NCBI GenBank assembly: GCA_021325495.1
Contig: JAJPGZ010000008.1
Coordinates: 1-45,884, forward strand
Source of the DNA: Spartobacteria bacterium
GTDB taxonomy: Bacteria > Verrucomicrobiota > Verrucomicrobiia > Chthoniobacterales > UBA10450
Reading direction: 5' to 3'
Length of the DNA stretch: 45,884 bases
Numbering within the stretch: the first letter of the stretch is position 1; every line of letters begins with the position of its first letter. The notes under the pieces were generated by a model. That model was given only the letters and a program-made list of their open reading frames with translations, did no database searches and was not told the DNA's origin. This document shows positions 17,512-25,283 of the stretch, in pieces. The position numbers and the translations under genes are program-made.

Positions 17512-18894
17512 ATGATGGGGAAACTTTTAGCACCGGAAATTAAAACGCTGATCGACGCGCGCGATTTCGTGGCGTTGCGGCAAACGTTTGCCGATTGGGC
17601 GCCGGCGGATGTGGCGGAAGTGATTGTCGATCTTCCGGAAGACGATCGGGTCATTATTTTTCGGGTGTTGCCGGCGGCGCTGGCGGCCGACGTCTTCGAA
17701 TATCTCGAGCCGGAGACGCAACAGGAGCTTTTGCGCGCGATGGCGCACGAGCAGGTGGTCGCGATCCTGAATGAAATGTCGCCGGACGATCGCACGGCGT
17801 TGCTGGAAGAGATGCCGAGCGCGGCGGCGCGGCAATTGATTCAATTACTCACGCCGGAAGAACGGCGGACGGCGACACAGTTGTTAGGCTACCCGGAGGG
17901 GAGCGTCGGCCGGTTGATGACGCCGGATTTTATCGCGGTGCACGAAGATTGGGAGGTGCAGGAAGTTCTCGATTACGTGCGCGAGCATGGACGCGACCGC
18001 GAAACGCTCAACTTCATTTACGTGGTCGATGAACGAAACAAACTGATCGACGACGTACGCATGCGCGAGTTCCTGCTGCGTCCGCTGCACGCAAAAGTTT
18101 CTGAGATTCGCGACAATGCTTTCGTGGCGTTGAAGGTGAACGATTCGCAGGAAGAAGCGCTCAATGTCTTTCGCAAATACGATCGCGCGGCATTGCCGGT
18201 GGTCGATTCCAAAGGCGTGCTCGTCGGCATTGTCACGAGCGACGACATGCTCGACGTCGCCGAACAGGAAGCGACCGAAGACATCCAAAAACTCGGCGGC
18301 TTGGAAGCGTTGGACGAGCCTTACACCACCATCTCGTTCTCGCGCATGGTGCGAAAACGCGCGACCTGGCTCATCGTTCTTTTCCTTGGCGAATTGCTGA
18401 CGGCGACGGCGATGCAGGGTTACAACGGCGAGATCGAGAAAGCGGCAATCCTGGCGATGTTTTTGCCGCTGATTATTTCCAGCGGCGGCAATTCCGGCTC
18501 GCAGGCGACGACGCTGGTCATTCGCGCGATGGCGTTGGGCGAGCTCACCTTGCGCGACTGGTTCAGCGTCGTGCGCAAAGAACTGCTCTCGGGTTTGGCG
18601 TTAGGCTTGATCCTGGGAACGATCGGATTTTTCCGCATCTCGTTGTGGCAATATCTGCACATTTTTAATTACGGGCCGTATCACTGGCTCGTTGCGGTAA
18701 CGGTGGGCGTCGCGTTGGTCGGCGTCGTGATGTGGGGGACGCTTAGTGGCGCGATGCTGCCGTTTCTTTTGCGACGGCTGGGGTTGGATCCGGCAACATC
18801 ATCGGCGCCGTTTGTCGCAACGCTCGTCGATGTGACCGGGCTCATCATTTATTTCAACGTCGCGCTGTTTATTCTGCGCGGCACGTTGTTGTGA
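17512..18894 (+). CDS. mgtE: MgtE-family magnesium transporter
   Basis: 460-aa inner-membrane Mg2+ channel. Residues 1-130: acidic superhelical N domain (DVAEVIVDLPEDDRVIIFRVLP, LEEMPSAAARQLI). Residues 135-260: paired CBS domains ending in the plug helix. From about 285: five membrane helices, including FLPLIISSGGNSGSQATTLVIRAMALGEL, the signature ion-pore segment, and SAPFVATLVDVTGLIIYF at the C-terminus. ATG at 17512 or 17515. The 71-bp gap to the divergent fadJ-like gene must hold both promoters. Its TGA stop overlaps the GTG start of the next gene. Confidence 0.95.
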   Translation: MMGKLLAPEIKTLIDARDFVALRQTFADWAPADVAEVIVDLPEDDRVIIFRVLPAALAADVFEYLEPETQQELLRAMAHEQVVAILNEMSPDDRTALLEEMPSAAARQLIQLLTPEERRTATQLLGYPEGSVGRLMTPDFIAVHEDWEVQEVLDYVREHGRDRETLNFIYVVDERNKLIDDVRMREFLLRPLHAKVSEIRDNAFVALKVNDSQEEALNVFRKYDRAALPVVDSKGVLVGIVTSDDMLDVAEQEATEDIQKLGGLEALDEPYTTISFSRMVRKRATWLIVLFLGELLTATAMQGYNGEIEKAAILAMFLPLIISSGGNSGSQATTLVIRAMALGELTLRDWFSVVRKELLSGLALGLILGTIGFFRISLWQYLHIFNYGPYHWLVAVTVGVALVGVVMWGTLSGAMLPFLLRRLGLDPATSSAPFVATLVDVTGLIIYFNVALFILRGTLL

Positions 18895-19547
18895 AGTTCC
18901 GACTCGTTCTCGCGCTGCTGTTGTTGTCGATCTTGCGCGCGAACGCGACCACGAAAGGTCTTAGTCAAATCGTGACGCCGGAATTGCAACCGGAAGGCGA
19001 CGTTTCGCTCAGTTTACAAATTCAGGACAAGCGCATCGCCAATCCCTACGAACTGCAAGCCGAGGTTGGCCTAACGAAGTGGGCGGAGGCCGCCGTCTTT
19101 CGCGGATTCGATCCCGACGAATGGATCCTCGGGACCGAAATCGGTTTGCTGCGGCAGGAGCCGTATCTGTTGTCGGTCGGGTTCGTGAATTGGTCGCCGC
19201 ATCTCGATGTCGATCCTCAACCGTACATCGAAGCCGGTTATTACACCGAGCATCACAAGTTCATCGCCGGCGCGATCCACGCCGGCTACAAAAACGAAGT
19301 CATTCTCGGGTACGCCTACGACTTCAATAAAACCTGGCGCGCGCAGGTCGATTTCCAAAGCGGCGCGGAAAACTCATCGACTATCGGGTTTACCTGGAAC
19401 ATCACGCGCGATTTCCAATGCAATCCCGCGATTTATTTCAGCAATGACGATCCCAGCCGCGTCATGGGTTACGTCGTGTTCACCTACACCTTTCATCTTT
19501 GGGGTGAAGGCAAAGAGAAAGCCGCCGGCGGAGCTGAGCCGAAGTGA
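18891..19547 (+). CDS. Exported beta-barrel-like protein
   Basis: 218-aa protein with a signal peptide (KFRLVLALLLLSILRANA, cleavage after ANA) and alternating aromatic/polar strands (YLLSVGFVNWSPHL, YIEAGYYTEHH, NEVILGYAYDFN, WRAQVDFQSG, VVFTYTFHLWG), suggesting a small outer-membrane or periplasmic barrel. Starts at a GTG that overlaps the mgtE stop (GTGA). The AAGATCGACA word at 18925 lies in the signal peptide, giving LLSILR. Function unknown; coupling to mgtE suggests co-expression. Confidence 0.7.
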   Translation: MKFRLVLALLLLSILRANATTKGLSQIVTPELQPEGDVSLSLQIQDKRIANPYELQAEVGLTKWAEAAVFRGFDPDEWILGTEIGLLRQEPYLLSVGFVNWSPHLDVDPQPYIEAGYYTEHHKFIAGAIHAGYKNEVILGYAYDFNKTWRAQVDFQSGAENSSTIGFTWNITRDFQCNPAIYFSNDDPSRVMGYVVFTYTFHLWGEGKEKAAGGAEPK

Positions 19548-20680
19548 TTGTCGATCTTTCCCGTTGGCTGAATGCCTTCCGGCAGATTCGCCGCGTTCGT
19601 TATCCGTTAGCAATCGCGTTCAGCTCCACTTTGGCCACGTTTATCTTCGGTTTTTGCAGCGCCATGCTGCACAAAATGCCGCCGCCACCGGATGATTTTT
19701 TTTCGATGTGGCGACGTTGGGACGCGTTCCATTTCCTCAGCATCGCGCAACATGGTTACGCCTACGCCGTCCAAGATCACCACCATCTCATCGCTGTTCT
19801 CCCGGTCTATCCGGCGGTGATTTGGCTCGTGCACGCGCTCGCGCGGGATTGGCATGTCGCGGCGCTCCTGGTCTCGAACCTCTCATGCGCGGGCGCGTTC
19901 ATTTACCTCTATCTTTTGGCGCGACACGAGCAAAACGTCGCCAGCGCGCGGCGCGCGGTTTTGTTTTTCGCGATTTTTCCCACCGCATATTTTCTCCACG
20001 TCGCCTATTCGGAAAGCCTCTTCTTTTTCTTAATGTTCGCGTGCTTCTACCATGCGCGACGGCAACAATGGCTGGTCGCGGCATTGCTCGGCATGTTCGC
20101 GGCCGCGACGCGTCTCCCCGGCGTCGCCATCCTGCCCGCATTGCTTGTCGAATATCTCCACCAACGAAACTTCCGCTGGCGTGCGATCCGTTCCGACGCG
20201 GCCTGGCTCGCACTCATTCCGCTCGGGACTTTGTTTTATCTTTGGATTAACTATCGCTATTTCGGCGATCCGCTTTTTTTCCTGCGCACGCAACGCGAAG
20301 TCTGGATGGCGTTCATGCAGTCACCGGTCGAGCGGATCTTAACAAACTGGAATCTCTCGTGGCACAGCAACATGAGCGACCGGCTCGTCACCTACGGCGC
20401 ACCGTTCGCCACTTTCATTATCGGAACGGTCGCGGTGGTGGAATCGTGCTTCATCTTGCGACCGACCTACGTCGTTTACGCGGCGCTGAATTGGCTGATG
20501 ATTTTCTGCAACAACTCGACCGTCTCCTCGCCGCGTTATCTTCTTGGAATGTTTCCTCTTTTCCTCGTCCTCGCGCACTTCACGCGTCGCGCGTGGCTGC
20601 GCGATTCGCTCGCCATTGTGTCGCTGATGTTCTACGCGCTTTTCGTTACTCAATTTACACGCGGCTGGTGGGCGTTCTGA
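19544..20680 (+). CDS. PIG-V-like mannosyltransferase, integral membrane
   Basis: 378-aa polytopic protein of the GT-C type, close in pattern to PIG-V (GPI mannosyltransferase 2) relatives found in bacteria: MWRRWDAFHFLSIAQHGY near residue 55 carries the catalytic acidic site, PVYPAVIWLVH follows, then FFAIFPTAYFLHVAYSESLFFFLMFACFYHAR, and NNSTVSSPRYLLGMFPLFL at the C-terminal loop. Probably transfers a sugar from a polyprenyl-phosphate donor at the outer face of the membrane. GTG start overlapping the previous stop; the start region is a TGTCGATCTT word (MIVDLS). Its TGA overlaps the ATG of the next gene. Confidence 0.85.
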   Translation: MIVDLSRWLNAFRQIRRVRYPLAIAFSSTLATFIFGFCSAMLHKMPPPPDDFFSMWRRWDAFHFLSIAQHGYAYAVQDHHHLIAVLPVYPAVIWLVHALARDWHVAALLVSNLSCAGAFIYLYLLARHEQNVASARRAVLFFAIFPTAYFLHVAYSESLFFFLMFACFYHARRQQWLVAALLGMFAAATRLPGVAILPALLVEYLHQRNFRWRAIRSDAAWLALIPLGTLFYLWINYRYFGDPLFFLRTQREVWMAFMQSPVERILTNWNLSWHSNMSDRLVTYGAPFATFIIGTVAVVESCFILRPTYVVYAALNWLMIFCNNSTVSSPRYLLGMFPLFLVLAHFTRRAWLRDSLAIVSLMFYALFVTQFTRGWWAF

Positions 20681-21519
20681 TGCGCGCTGGGCTGGGCTTC
20701 GAAAGGCGATTGTCGATCTTGCGCCGAAGCGCCGTCGTTTTAATTGCGTTTTTTGTGTTCGTTAGCCGAAACGACGGCGCGAGTTTGTTAGGCCACGAAA
20801 TTGTTCCCGGTCACACCGCCGACATCCAATTTCCGGTCGACGAATATTTCCAGAACTACGCGGCCGAAGGCGGAAATCCGAAACCAACCACCGGCCGCAT
20901 GGTTTTCACCGCGCCGAAAAATTTCGATCCGTCGCGCGCGTGGCCGATCCTCATCGTCACGTCGACAACCGACGCGAACCGCACCAGCCCGATGGACGCG
21001 AAGTGGTACGAGCAGCCGGCCACGCGCGAAGGGTGGATCGTGCTCGCGACCGACGCGACGATTCACCCGCAGCACGACTCGACGCCGTGGCGACTCGCGA
21101 TGACCGCGGCCGCGCTCGAAGACATTCGCCGCGAATGGCCGCAGTCCGCGCGTTGGCCGATCGCGTTTGCCGGATTTTCCGGCGGCGCGAAACGCAGCTG
21201 CGTGCTCGCGGCCATGCTCGCGAAGACCGGCACCATACGCATCTGTGGGATTTTTCTCGGCGGCATCAACGAGGACCGCCTCACGCCCGCTTACAACGAG
21301 TTCAAGCCGCCGCCGGATTTTCTCAATACGCCCATCTGGATCAGCGCCGGCCTGAGCGACCCGCGCGCGCGGCTGGCGAAACACGAAGCCGTGCAATTGT
21401 CGATCAAACGCGCCGGCTTCAAACAAATCCAGCTCGGAATTTATCCCGGCGGCCACGAATTGAATCCGGCCGAAGTGACGCGCGCGTTGCGGTGGTTTCG
21501 GGAGGTTGGGAAATTTTAA
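20680..21519 (+). CDS. Secreted alpha/beta hydrolase
   Basis: 279-aa protein, start ATG at 20680 overlapping the preceding TGA. N-terminal hydrophobic segment RRSAVVLIAFFVFVS looks like an uncleaved or Sec signal. Catalytic features of the alpha/beta-hydrolase fold: nucleophile elbow FAGFSGGAKRS, an acid candidate near ISAGLSDPRARL and His in YPGGHELNPAEV. Esterase/depolymerase-like; substrate unknown. Last of a four-gene coupled unit with mgtE. The AAGATCGACA word at 20711 encodes LSILR immediately before the hydrophobic segment. Confidence 0.8.
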   Translation: MRAGLGFERRLSILRRSAVVLIAFFVFVSRNDGASLLGHEIVPGHTADIQFPVDEYFQNYAAEGGNPKPTTGRMVFTAPKNFDPSRAWPILIVTSTTDANRTSPMDAKWYEQPATREGWIVLATDATIHPQHDSTPWRLAMTAAALEDIRREWPQSARWPIAFAGFSGGAKRSCVLAAMLAKTGTIRICGIFLGGINEDRLTPAYNEFKPPPDFLNTPIWISAGLSDPRARLAKHEAVQLSIKRAGFKQIQLGIYPGGHELNPAEVTRALRWFREVGKF

Positions 21520-21541
21520 TCCTTTTAACCTAACGAAATTC

Positions 21542-21892
21542 TCACGGAGAAATACGTTCAATCTTCGCTACCACGCGTCCTTGTGAGTCGAAACTGATTT
21601 CGTATTCGCTGCCGTTAGGGACCACGTAGATGAACTGCTGCGTATATTCGCGACCCTTGAGAGCGAAGTCGCCCTTCGCGTCGAGCGAAGCATCGATAAT
21701 TCCATGGTCGGTTTCGCGACGCTTCGGCTGACCCATCAGTGAAACAACTCGCGCGATGGAATCGTCAGGCGCGATACGCGAGTATGGTCTCGTATAACCA
21801 AATGAAAGCCATGACCAATACCCTGGGAGCGCAACGAACAACGGTGTAAGAATGATCAGCAAAATGCGCGCAGGTCGGTTAGGCGCATTCAC
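21542..21892 (-). CDS. Small membrane-anchored protein, BamE/SmpA-like pattern
   Basis: 116 aa: one N-terminal membrane helix (ARILLIILTPLFVALPGYWSW), then a short globular part in which DDSIARVVSLMGQPKRRE followed by YVVPNGSEYEISFDSQGRVV resembles the helix-turn then beta pattern of SmpA/OmlA-type domains. No lipobox Cys. A GCCTAAC word lies at codons 3-5 and another near the 3' side. Function not known. Confidence 0.6.
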   Translation of the reverse strand: MNAPNRPARILLIILTPLFVALPGYWSWLSFGYTRPYSRIAPDDSIARVVSLMGQPKRRETDHGIIDASLDAKGDFALKGREYTQQFIYVVPNGSEYEISFDSQGRVVAKIERISP

Positions 21893-21948
21893 GACCTACG
21901 AAATTCCGAACGGAATAGTTTCGATAATCTTTCCGCTCCAACGAAGCA

Positions 21949-22983
21949 TTACTTGCTAATCTCGACCCACTCGTTCCGCGCGCGTGAATCCGCCACGGCT
22001 TGCACGACGCGCATGTAACGCACGCCATCTTCGAAATCCGGTTTCGGGCGCACGCCGCGGCCTTTCGATTTCACGGCGGTGATGAAATCTTCTTCGACCG
22101 TCCACTCGCGAACGAGCTCCGGTGGAAGATCGACATCTTGAAACTCGGTGCTGCCGTATTTGCCGACGCGGATTTTGTCGGTTTTGAAATCGTAAACGAG
22201 CGTCCCTTTGTCGCCGTAAATTTCCACGCGATCGTTTTCGTCCGTCACGTTCACGCCGCTGAACTCGAGCACGCCTTCCGCGCCGCTCTCGAACGCGCAG
22301 AGCACGTTGAGCAAGTCGGGCACGATCACTTCGTAGCCGCGCCGGTCGCCGCGCAAAATTTTTCCGCGCGCGAACACGCCGCTGATGTCGCCGAACCAAC
22401 GATGCAAAACTTCGACGTAAATCCCGAGCGTGAGCACGTTGAGCCCGCTGATCTCGATCTTCTGCCGCCAATGCGCCGGCGCTTCCGGATTGAGATAATT
22501 GCTCATGAAACTTTGCAAACGCACGTCGTGCACTTTGCCGATCACGCCCTCGGCCAGCATTTTTTTCACGAGCAAATCGCCGCGCAATCCGAACGGCGGC
22601 GGACACAACATCGTGACCGATTCCGGAAAACGTTTCGCCGTCGCCAACATCTCTTCCGCTTCCGCCAAGTCCATCGACATGCGCGCCTGACAAAAAACAT
22701 GTTTGCCCGCTTCGAGTGCCGACACCGTCACGGCCGAATGCATATACGGCGGCGTGCCGATCCAAATAATGTCGAGATCGGGCAACGCGAGCAGGTCGGC
22801 CCAGTTCCGCATTGGCGTCGCGGACGGCAATTCGTCTTTGCAAAATTTTTCGCTGCTCTCGTAAGTGGAATTCGAGACCGCGACGATGTCGACATCGGGC
22901 ATCTTTTTGAGCGCCGGCAGATGCCGTTGCCTGACGATTCCGCCCGCGCCCACGATCCCGATTCGCAATTTAGATTTTTGCAT
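21949..22983 (-). CDS. Gfo/Idh/MocA-family oxidoreductase with altered EKP motif
   Basis: 344-aa NAD(P)-dependent sugar-type dehydrogenase. Rossmann start GIVGAGGIVRQRHLPALKK; WIGTPPYMHSAVTVSALEAGKHV precedes the normal E-K-P catalytic position, which here reads CQARMSMDLAEAEE, so the usual lysine is missing. The C-terminal part follows the family (VIGKVHDVRLQSF, GGLNVLTLGIYVEVLHRWFG-like segment, EIYGDKGTLVYDF). The CQARM variant is, as far as I recall, a recurring subgroup, so it is probably a real enzyme or sensor rather than a pseudogene. ATG at 22983; substrate unknown. AAGATCGACA at 22126 encodes QDVDL. Confidence 0.88.
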   Translation of the reverse strand: MQKSKLRIGIVGAGGIVRQRHLPALKKMPDVDIVAVSNSTYESSEKFCKDELPSATPMRNWADLLALPDLDIIWIGTPPYMHSAVTVSALEAGKHVFCQARMSMDLAEAEEMLATAKRFPESVTMLCPPPFGLRGDLLVKKMLAEGVIGKVHDVRLQSFMSNYLNPEAPAHWRQKIEISGLNVLTLGIYVEVLHRWFGDISGVFARGKILRGDRRGYEVIVPDLLNVLCAFESGAEGVLEFSGVNVTDENDRVEIYGDKGTLVYDFKTDKIRVGKYGSTEFQDVDLPPELVREWTVEEDFITAVKSKGRGVRPKPDFEDGVRYMRVVQAVADSRARNEWVEISK

Positions 22984-23050
22984 TAAATGAAGATGTCGAT
23001 CTTACGAATTGCCTTGGACTGCGAGCGCAGATTCGCCGTTCAACAATCGA

Positions 23051-23079
23051 TTGACAAGCAGGATGCGTGCGGCATCTTG
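23051..23079 (+). promoter_or_regulatory. Possible sigma70-type promoter of rpmB
   Basis: A perfect TTGACA at 23051 is followed, after a 17-bp spacer, by CATCTT (3 of 6 with TATAAT), 20 bp upstream of the rpmB start. Seen in sequence only; the -10 match is weak. Confidence 0.35.
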
Positions 23080-23098
23080 TGCGCCCCTCCACGGATTT

Positions 23099-23362
23099 AT
23101 GTCGAAAGTTTGCTCCATCACCGGTTCGCGTCCCACGCGTGGCAGCGTCATTCATCGTCGCGGTATGGCGAAGAAGAAGGGCGGCGTCGGCCGTCACGTC
23201 ACCAAAAACGTGCCGCGTTTCTTTAATCCGAACCTGCACGAGCATCGCATCTGGGTGCCGGAGCTGAAAAAATTTGTGCGCGTCAAAGTCACCGCGCGCG
23301 GTCTCAAGACCATCAACAAAAACGGCGCCTATCGCGCGCTGAAAAAAGCCGGCGCGATTTAA
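23099..23362 (+). CDS. rpmB: 50S ribosomal protein L28
   Basis: 87-aa basic ribosomal protein: SKVCSITGSRPTRGSVIHRRGMAKKKGG at the N-terminus, NVPRFFNPNLHEHRIWVPELKKFVRVKVTARGLKTINKNG in the body and a C-terminal YRALKKAGAI. Normal length. ATG at 23099; the first Cys survives but the later zinc pair seen in some L28 forms does not. A lone housekeeping gene, convergent with the Arg-rich protein gene, with stop codons sharing the TTAA at 23359-23362. Confidence 0.97.
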   Translation: MSKVCSITGSRPTRGSVIHRRGMAKKKGGVGRHVTKNVPRFFNPNLHEHRIWVPELKKFVRVKVTARGLKTINKNGAYRALKKAGAI

Positions 23363-24840
23363 CTCCCGCCCATCTCCGCTTCTTCTGTAGTGGCCGCCGT
23401 CTCGGCGGCATTTTCTTTTGCAGCGGCAGCCGTGCCGGCTGCGAGTGTTTCGTTTTCCTGCGGAATTGAATCTTGTGCGGCCGAGACGGCCGCCTCTACA
23501 GAAGAAGCAGACGGCTCCGCTTTTTTCTTCGCGCGCGGCAAATCGAGCGAGCCGTCATTGAACTCGATGACGTAGCCTTCGCTGATCAACCACTTCAGGT
23601 CCGACGCGAGCGAAAGTTTCCGCGCCTCCAATTCTTCTCCGCTAAGATCGACAAGTACCTTTCCGGCGAAATCTTTTCGGTTCGTGCGCGGATTGGCCGC
23701 GATCGTCTCGACAATCGCGCGCACTTGCGGCGAAACCGTCGTCTCCTCGTAAACGAGCGCGCGCACCCGCACCGGACTAACGAACAACATTCCTTTGCGA
23801 TGCCGAAAAATGTGCAATCCGGCTTCACGAAAGCGGGTCGATAATTCCGCCATCATTTGCGACGGCGAACGCGTTTGCGTAGTCCACGCATTCTCGATCG
23901 CGCGCCCCAACAATCGATCGGGCAAATTGCGGCTGCTCACGCCGTCCATCATCGTCTGCTCAATCGTGCGCACGGCGCTCGGCAGATAAGTCTGCCGAAA
24001 ATGTTTCTCGGCTTCGCTCGCGCTGGTGAAACTTTGCGGCGTTTCTTCGCGCGTGGTGGTGAACGTCGTCACGGTTTGCGCTTCCTGTTTCCACTTCTCG
24101 ACAAGATCGACATCGTTCACGATTTCGATCTGCCGCTGAAAATCGGGAAAGCTCATGCGCCGGCTGAAACGTTGCTCGTAAAGCGCGCGCAACTTCGGCT
24201 GATACGCGTGATGATTGGTCGGGCCTAACAACGTCCCGGTCGTGCGTTCGCGCGCGACGCTCGTGAAATTTCCCTTGATCGGCTCCGACTGCGAGATGTC
24301 GATCTTGTAAAAATCTTTCTGGGCAAAACGGAACGCGTTGTTCTCGAGAAATTGTTTGTCGGCCGAGATCGCACCGTTTTCGCCTAACTGATAGAGCGGC
24401 GTTTCCGGTTTGGCCGCGAGATGCACATCGTAACGCTCCGGTTTTTGCAAAAACAATCGCGCGAGCGAAAACAACGAATACGCCAGCATGTCGCCTTTGA
24501 TTTGCGCGGCGACGCTTTCAAACGCGTTCACTTGCGGAACGAACCGGATGGCGACGTCCGGCGGCGGTTTTTCCGGTGTCCGTGGTCGATCTTCGCGCGG
24601 GCGATGTTGTCGATCTTTCCGTTGTCGATCTTGCGGACGGCGGTCGCGTCCTTCACGCGGACGCGCGCGATTCTCGCGTCCTCGTTGTGGCGGTCGCCGA
24701 TCCCGTCCGCCCCGTCGCGGCCGCTCTTCACGTTCGCCTTCAAAATGCGCATACGCATTTGTTTCGGGCGTTTCTTTTACCCACGCCGGCAACAATTTGA
24801 GATCGAGTAAATCGATCGGCGCGTTCTCCTCGGGCGGCAT
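23359..24840 (-). CDS. Hypothetical protein with Arg-rich disordered N-terminus
   Basis: 493 aa. Residues 35-95 are an RG/RD/RP-rich low-complexity stretch (RPRRGGRDRRPP and similar) that suggests RNA or nucleic-acid contact; it contains three near or exact AAGATCGACA words that encode the DRQRKDRQ segment. A folded part follows (VNAFESVAAQIKGDMLAYSLFSLARLFLQKPERYDV; FRHRKGMLFVSPVRVRALVYEETTVSPQVRAIVETIAANPRTNRKDFAG), ending in a winged-helix-like LKWLISEGYVIEFNDGSLDL. The last 70 residues are Ala/Glu-rich and are encoded by a palindromic repeat at 23383-23504. No known family; possibly a phylum-restricted protein. Confidence 0.7.
   Translation of the reverse strand: MPPEENAPIDLLDLKLLPAWVKETPETNAYAHFEGEREERPRRGGRDRRPPQRGRENRARPREGRDRRPQDRQRKDRQHRPREDRPRTPEKPPPDVAIRFVPQVNAFESVAAQIKGDMLAYSLFSLARLFLQKPERYDVHLAAKPETPLYQLGENGAISADKQFLENNAFRFAQKDFYKIDISQSEPIKGNFTSVARERTTGTLLGPTNHHAYQPKLRALYEQRFSRRMSFPDFQRQIEIVNDVDLVEKWKQEAQTVTTFTTTREETPQSFTSASEAEKHFRQTYLPSAVRTIEQTMMDGVSSRNLPDRLLGRAIENAWTTQTRSPSQMMAELSTRFREAGLHIFRHRKGMLFVSPVRVRALVYEETTVSPQVRAIVETIAANPRTNRKDFAGKVLVDLSGEELEARKLSLASDLKWLISEGYVIEFNDGSLDLPRAKKKAEPSASSVEAAVSAAQDSIPQENETLAAGTAAAAKENAAETAATTEEAEMGGS
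23383..23504 (-). repeat. REP-like palindrome inside a coding 3' end
   Basis: Left arm starting TTCTGTAGTGGCCGCCGTCT (23383) and right arm ending GACGGCCGCCTCTACAGAA (23504) are inverted copies of about 28 bp with few mismatches. A nested hairpin of GCAGCGGCAGCCG/CGGCTGC type lies between. The element encodes the Ala-rich C-terminus of the preceding protein. Same TGTAG-start class as those at 35494 and 36689. Confidence 0.8.
24608..24632 (-). repeat. Tandem pair of the AAGATCGACA word, 15-bp period
   Basis: TGTCGATCTT at 24608 and 24623, separated by TCCGT, with a one-mismatch third copy (GGTCGATCTT) at about 24586. They lie in the Arg-rich disordered region of the 493-aa protein. Confidence 0.9.
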
Positions 24841-24930
24841 CCGCTTCCTTTACGATAAGGCGGCCCGAAGTAAACCAAACGCGACCATTTTGCGCGTGGT
24901 TGCGATGCAAAAATGTTTACTTGCGCTCGC

Positions 24931-24960
24931 TTGGAGCGTGGGCTAAGCCTTGCGCTCCAA
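24931..24960 (+). promoter_or_regulatory. Leader hairpin upstream of acpP
   Basis: Inverted repeat TTGGAGCG (24931) and CGCTCCAA (24953-24960) with a 14-nt loop, 13 bp before the acpP start. There is no obvious Shine-Dalgarno site. It could modulate initiation or be a short transcript-end signal; there is no U-run after it. Confidence 0.4.
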
Positions 24961-24973
24961 ACCACCGAATTTT

Positions 24974-25240
24974 ATGCCCGAGGAGAAATCAATCGAAGAT
25001 AAGGTCAAAGACATCATCGTCGAGCAGCTCGGAGTGAATCCCGAGCAGGTCACGCCGCAGGCGTCGTTCATCGAAGATCTCGGCGCGGATTCGCTCGACA
25101 TCGTGGAGTTAGTCATGGCGTTCGAAGAAGAATTCGGAGTCGAAGTGCCGGACGAAGACGCGGAGAAACTGCAGACCGTCGGCGACGTCATCAGCTACAT
25201 CAAAGAGCGCGCCAATAAAGGCGGCGGCGCTCCAGCCTGA
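24974..25240 (+). CDS. acpP: Acyl carrier protein
   Basis: 88-aa acidic four-helix carrier: [22 protein letters not shown], the phosphopantetheine Ser in [19 protein letters not shown], and [20 protein letters not shown]. Carries growing acyl chains in fatty-acid synthesis. ATG at 24974 gives the standard N-terminus; an upstream GTG at 24950 would add residues of no family support. It is not beside fab genes here. The sequence is canonical, unlike the divergent carrier at 11273. Confidence 0.96.
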   Translation: MPEEKSIEDKVKDIIVEQLGVNPEQVTPQASFIEDLGADSLDIVELVMAFEEEFGVEVPDEDAEKLQTVGDVISYIKERANKGGGAPA

Positions 25241-25263
25241 TCGTTTGCGCTCCCGCGCAACGT

Positions 25264-25283
25264 GCTCACACTAGAGTGTGAGC
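25264..25283. promoter_or_regulatory. Palindrome over the mscS start
   Basis: GCTCACACT and AGTGTGAGC (9-bp perfect arms, 2-bp centre) span the GTG start at 25278. Could be an operator or a small RNA hairpin masking the start; seen in sequence only. Confidence 0.4.

Noticed and set aside
21525-21892. The BamE-like gene flanked by CCTAACGA and GGTTAGGC as a lone integron cassette
   Set aside because: The boxes have no pairing inner arms and the right one lies inside the coding sequence; both are ordinary copies of word B.
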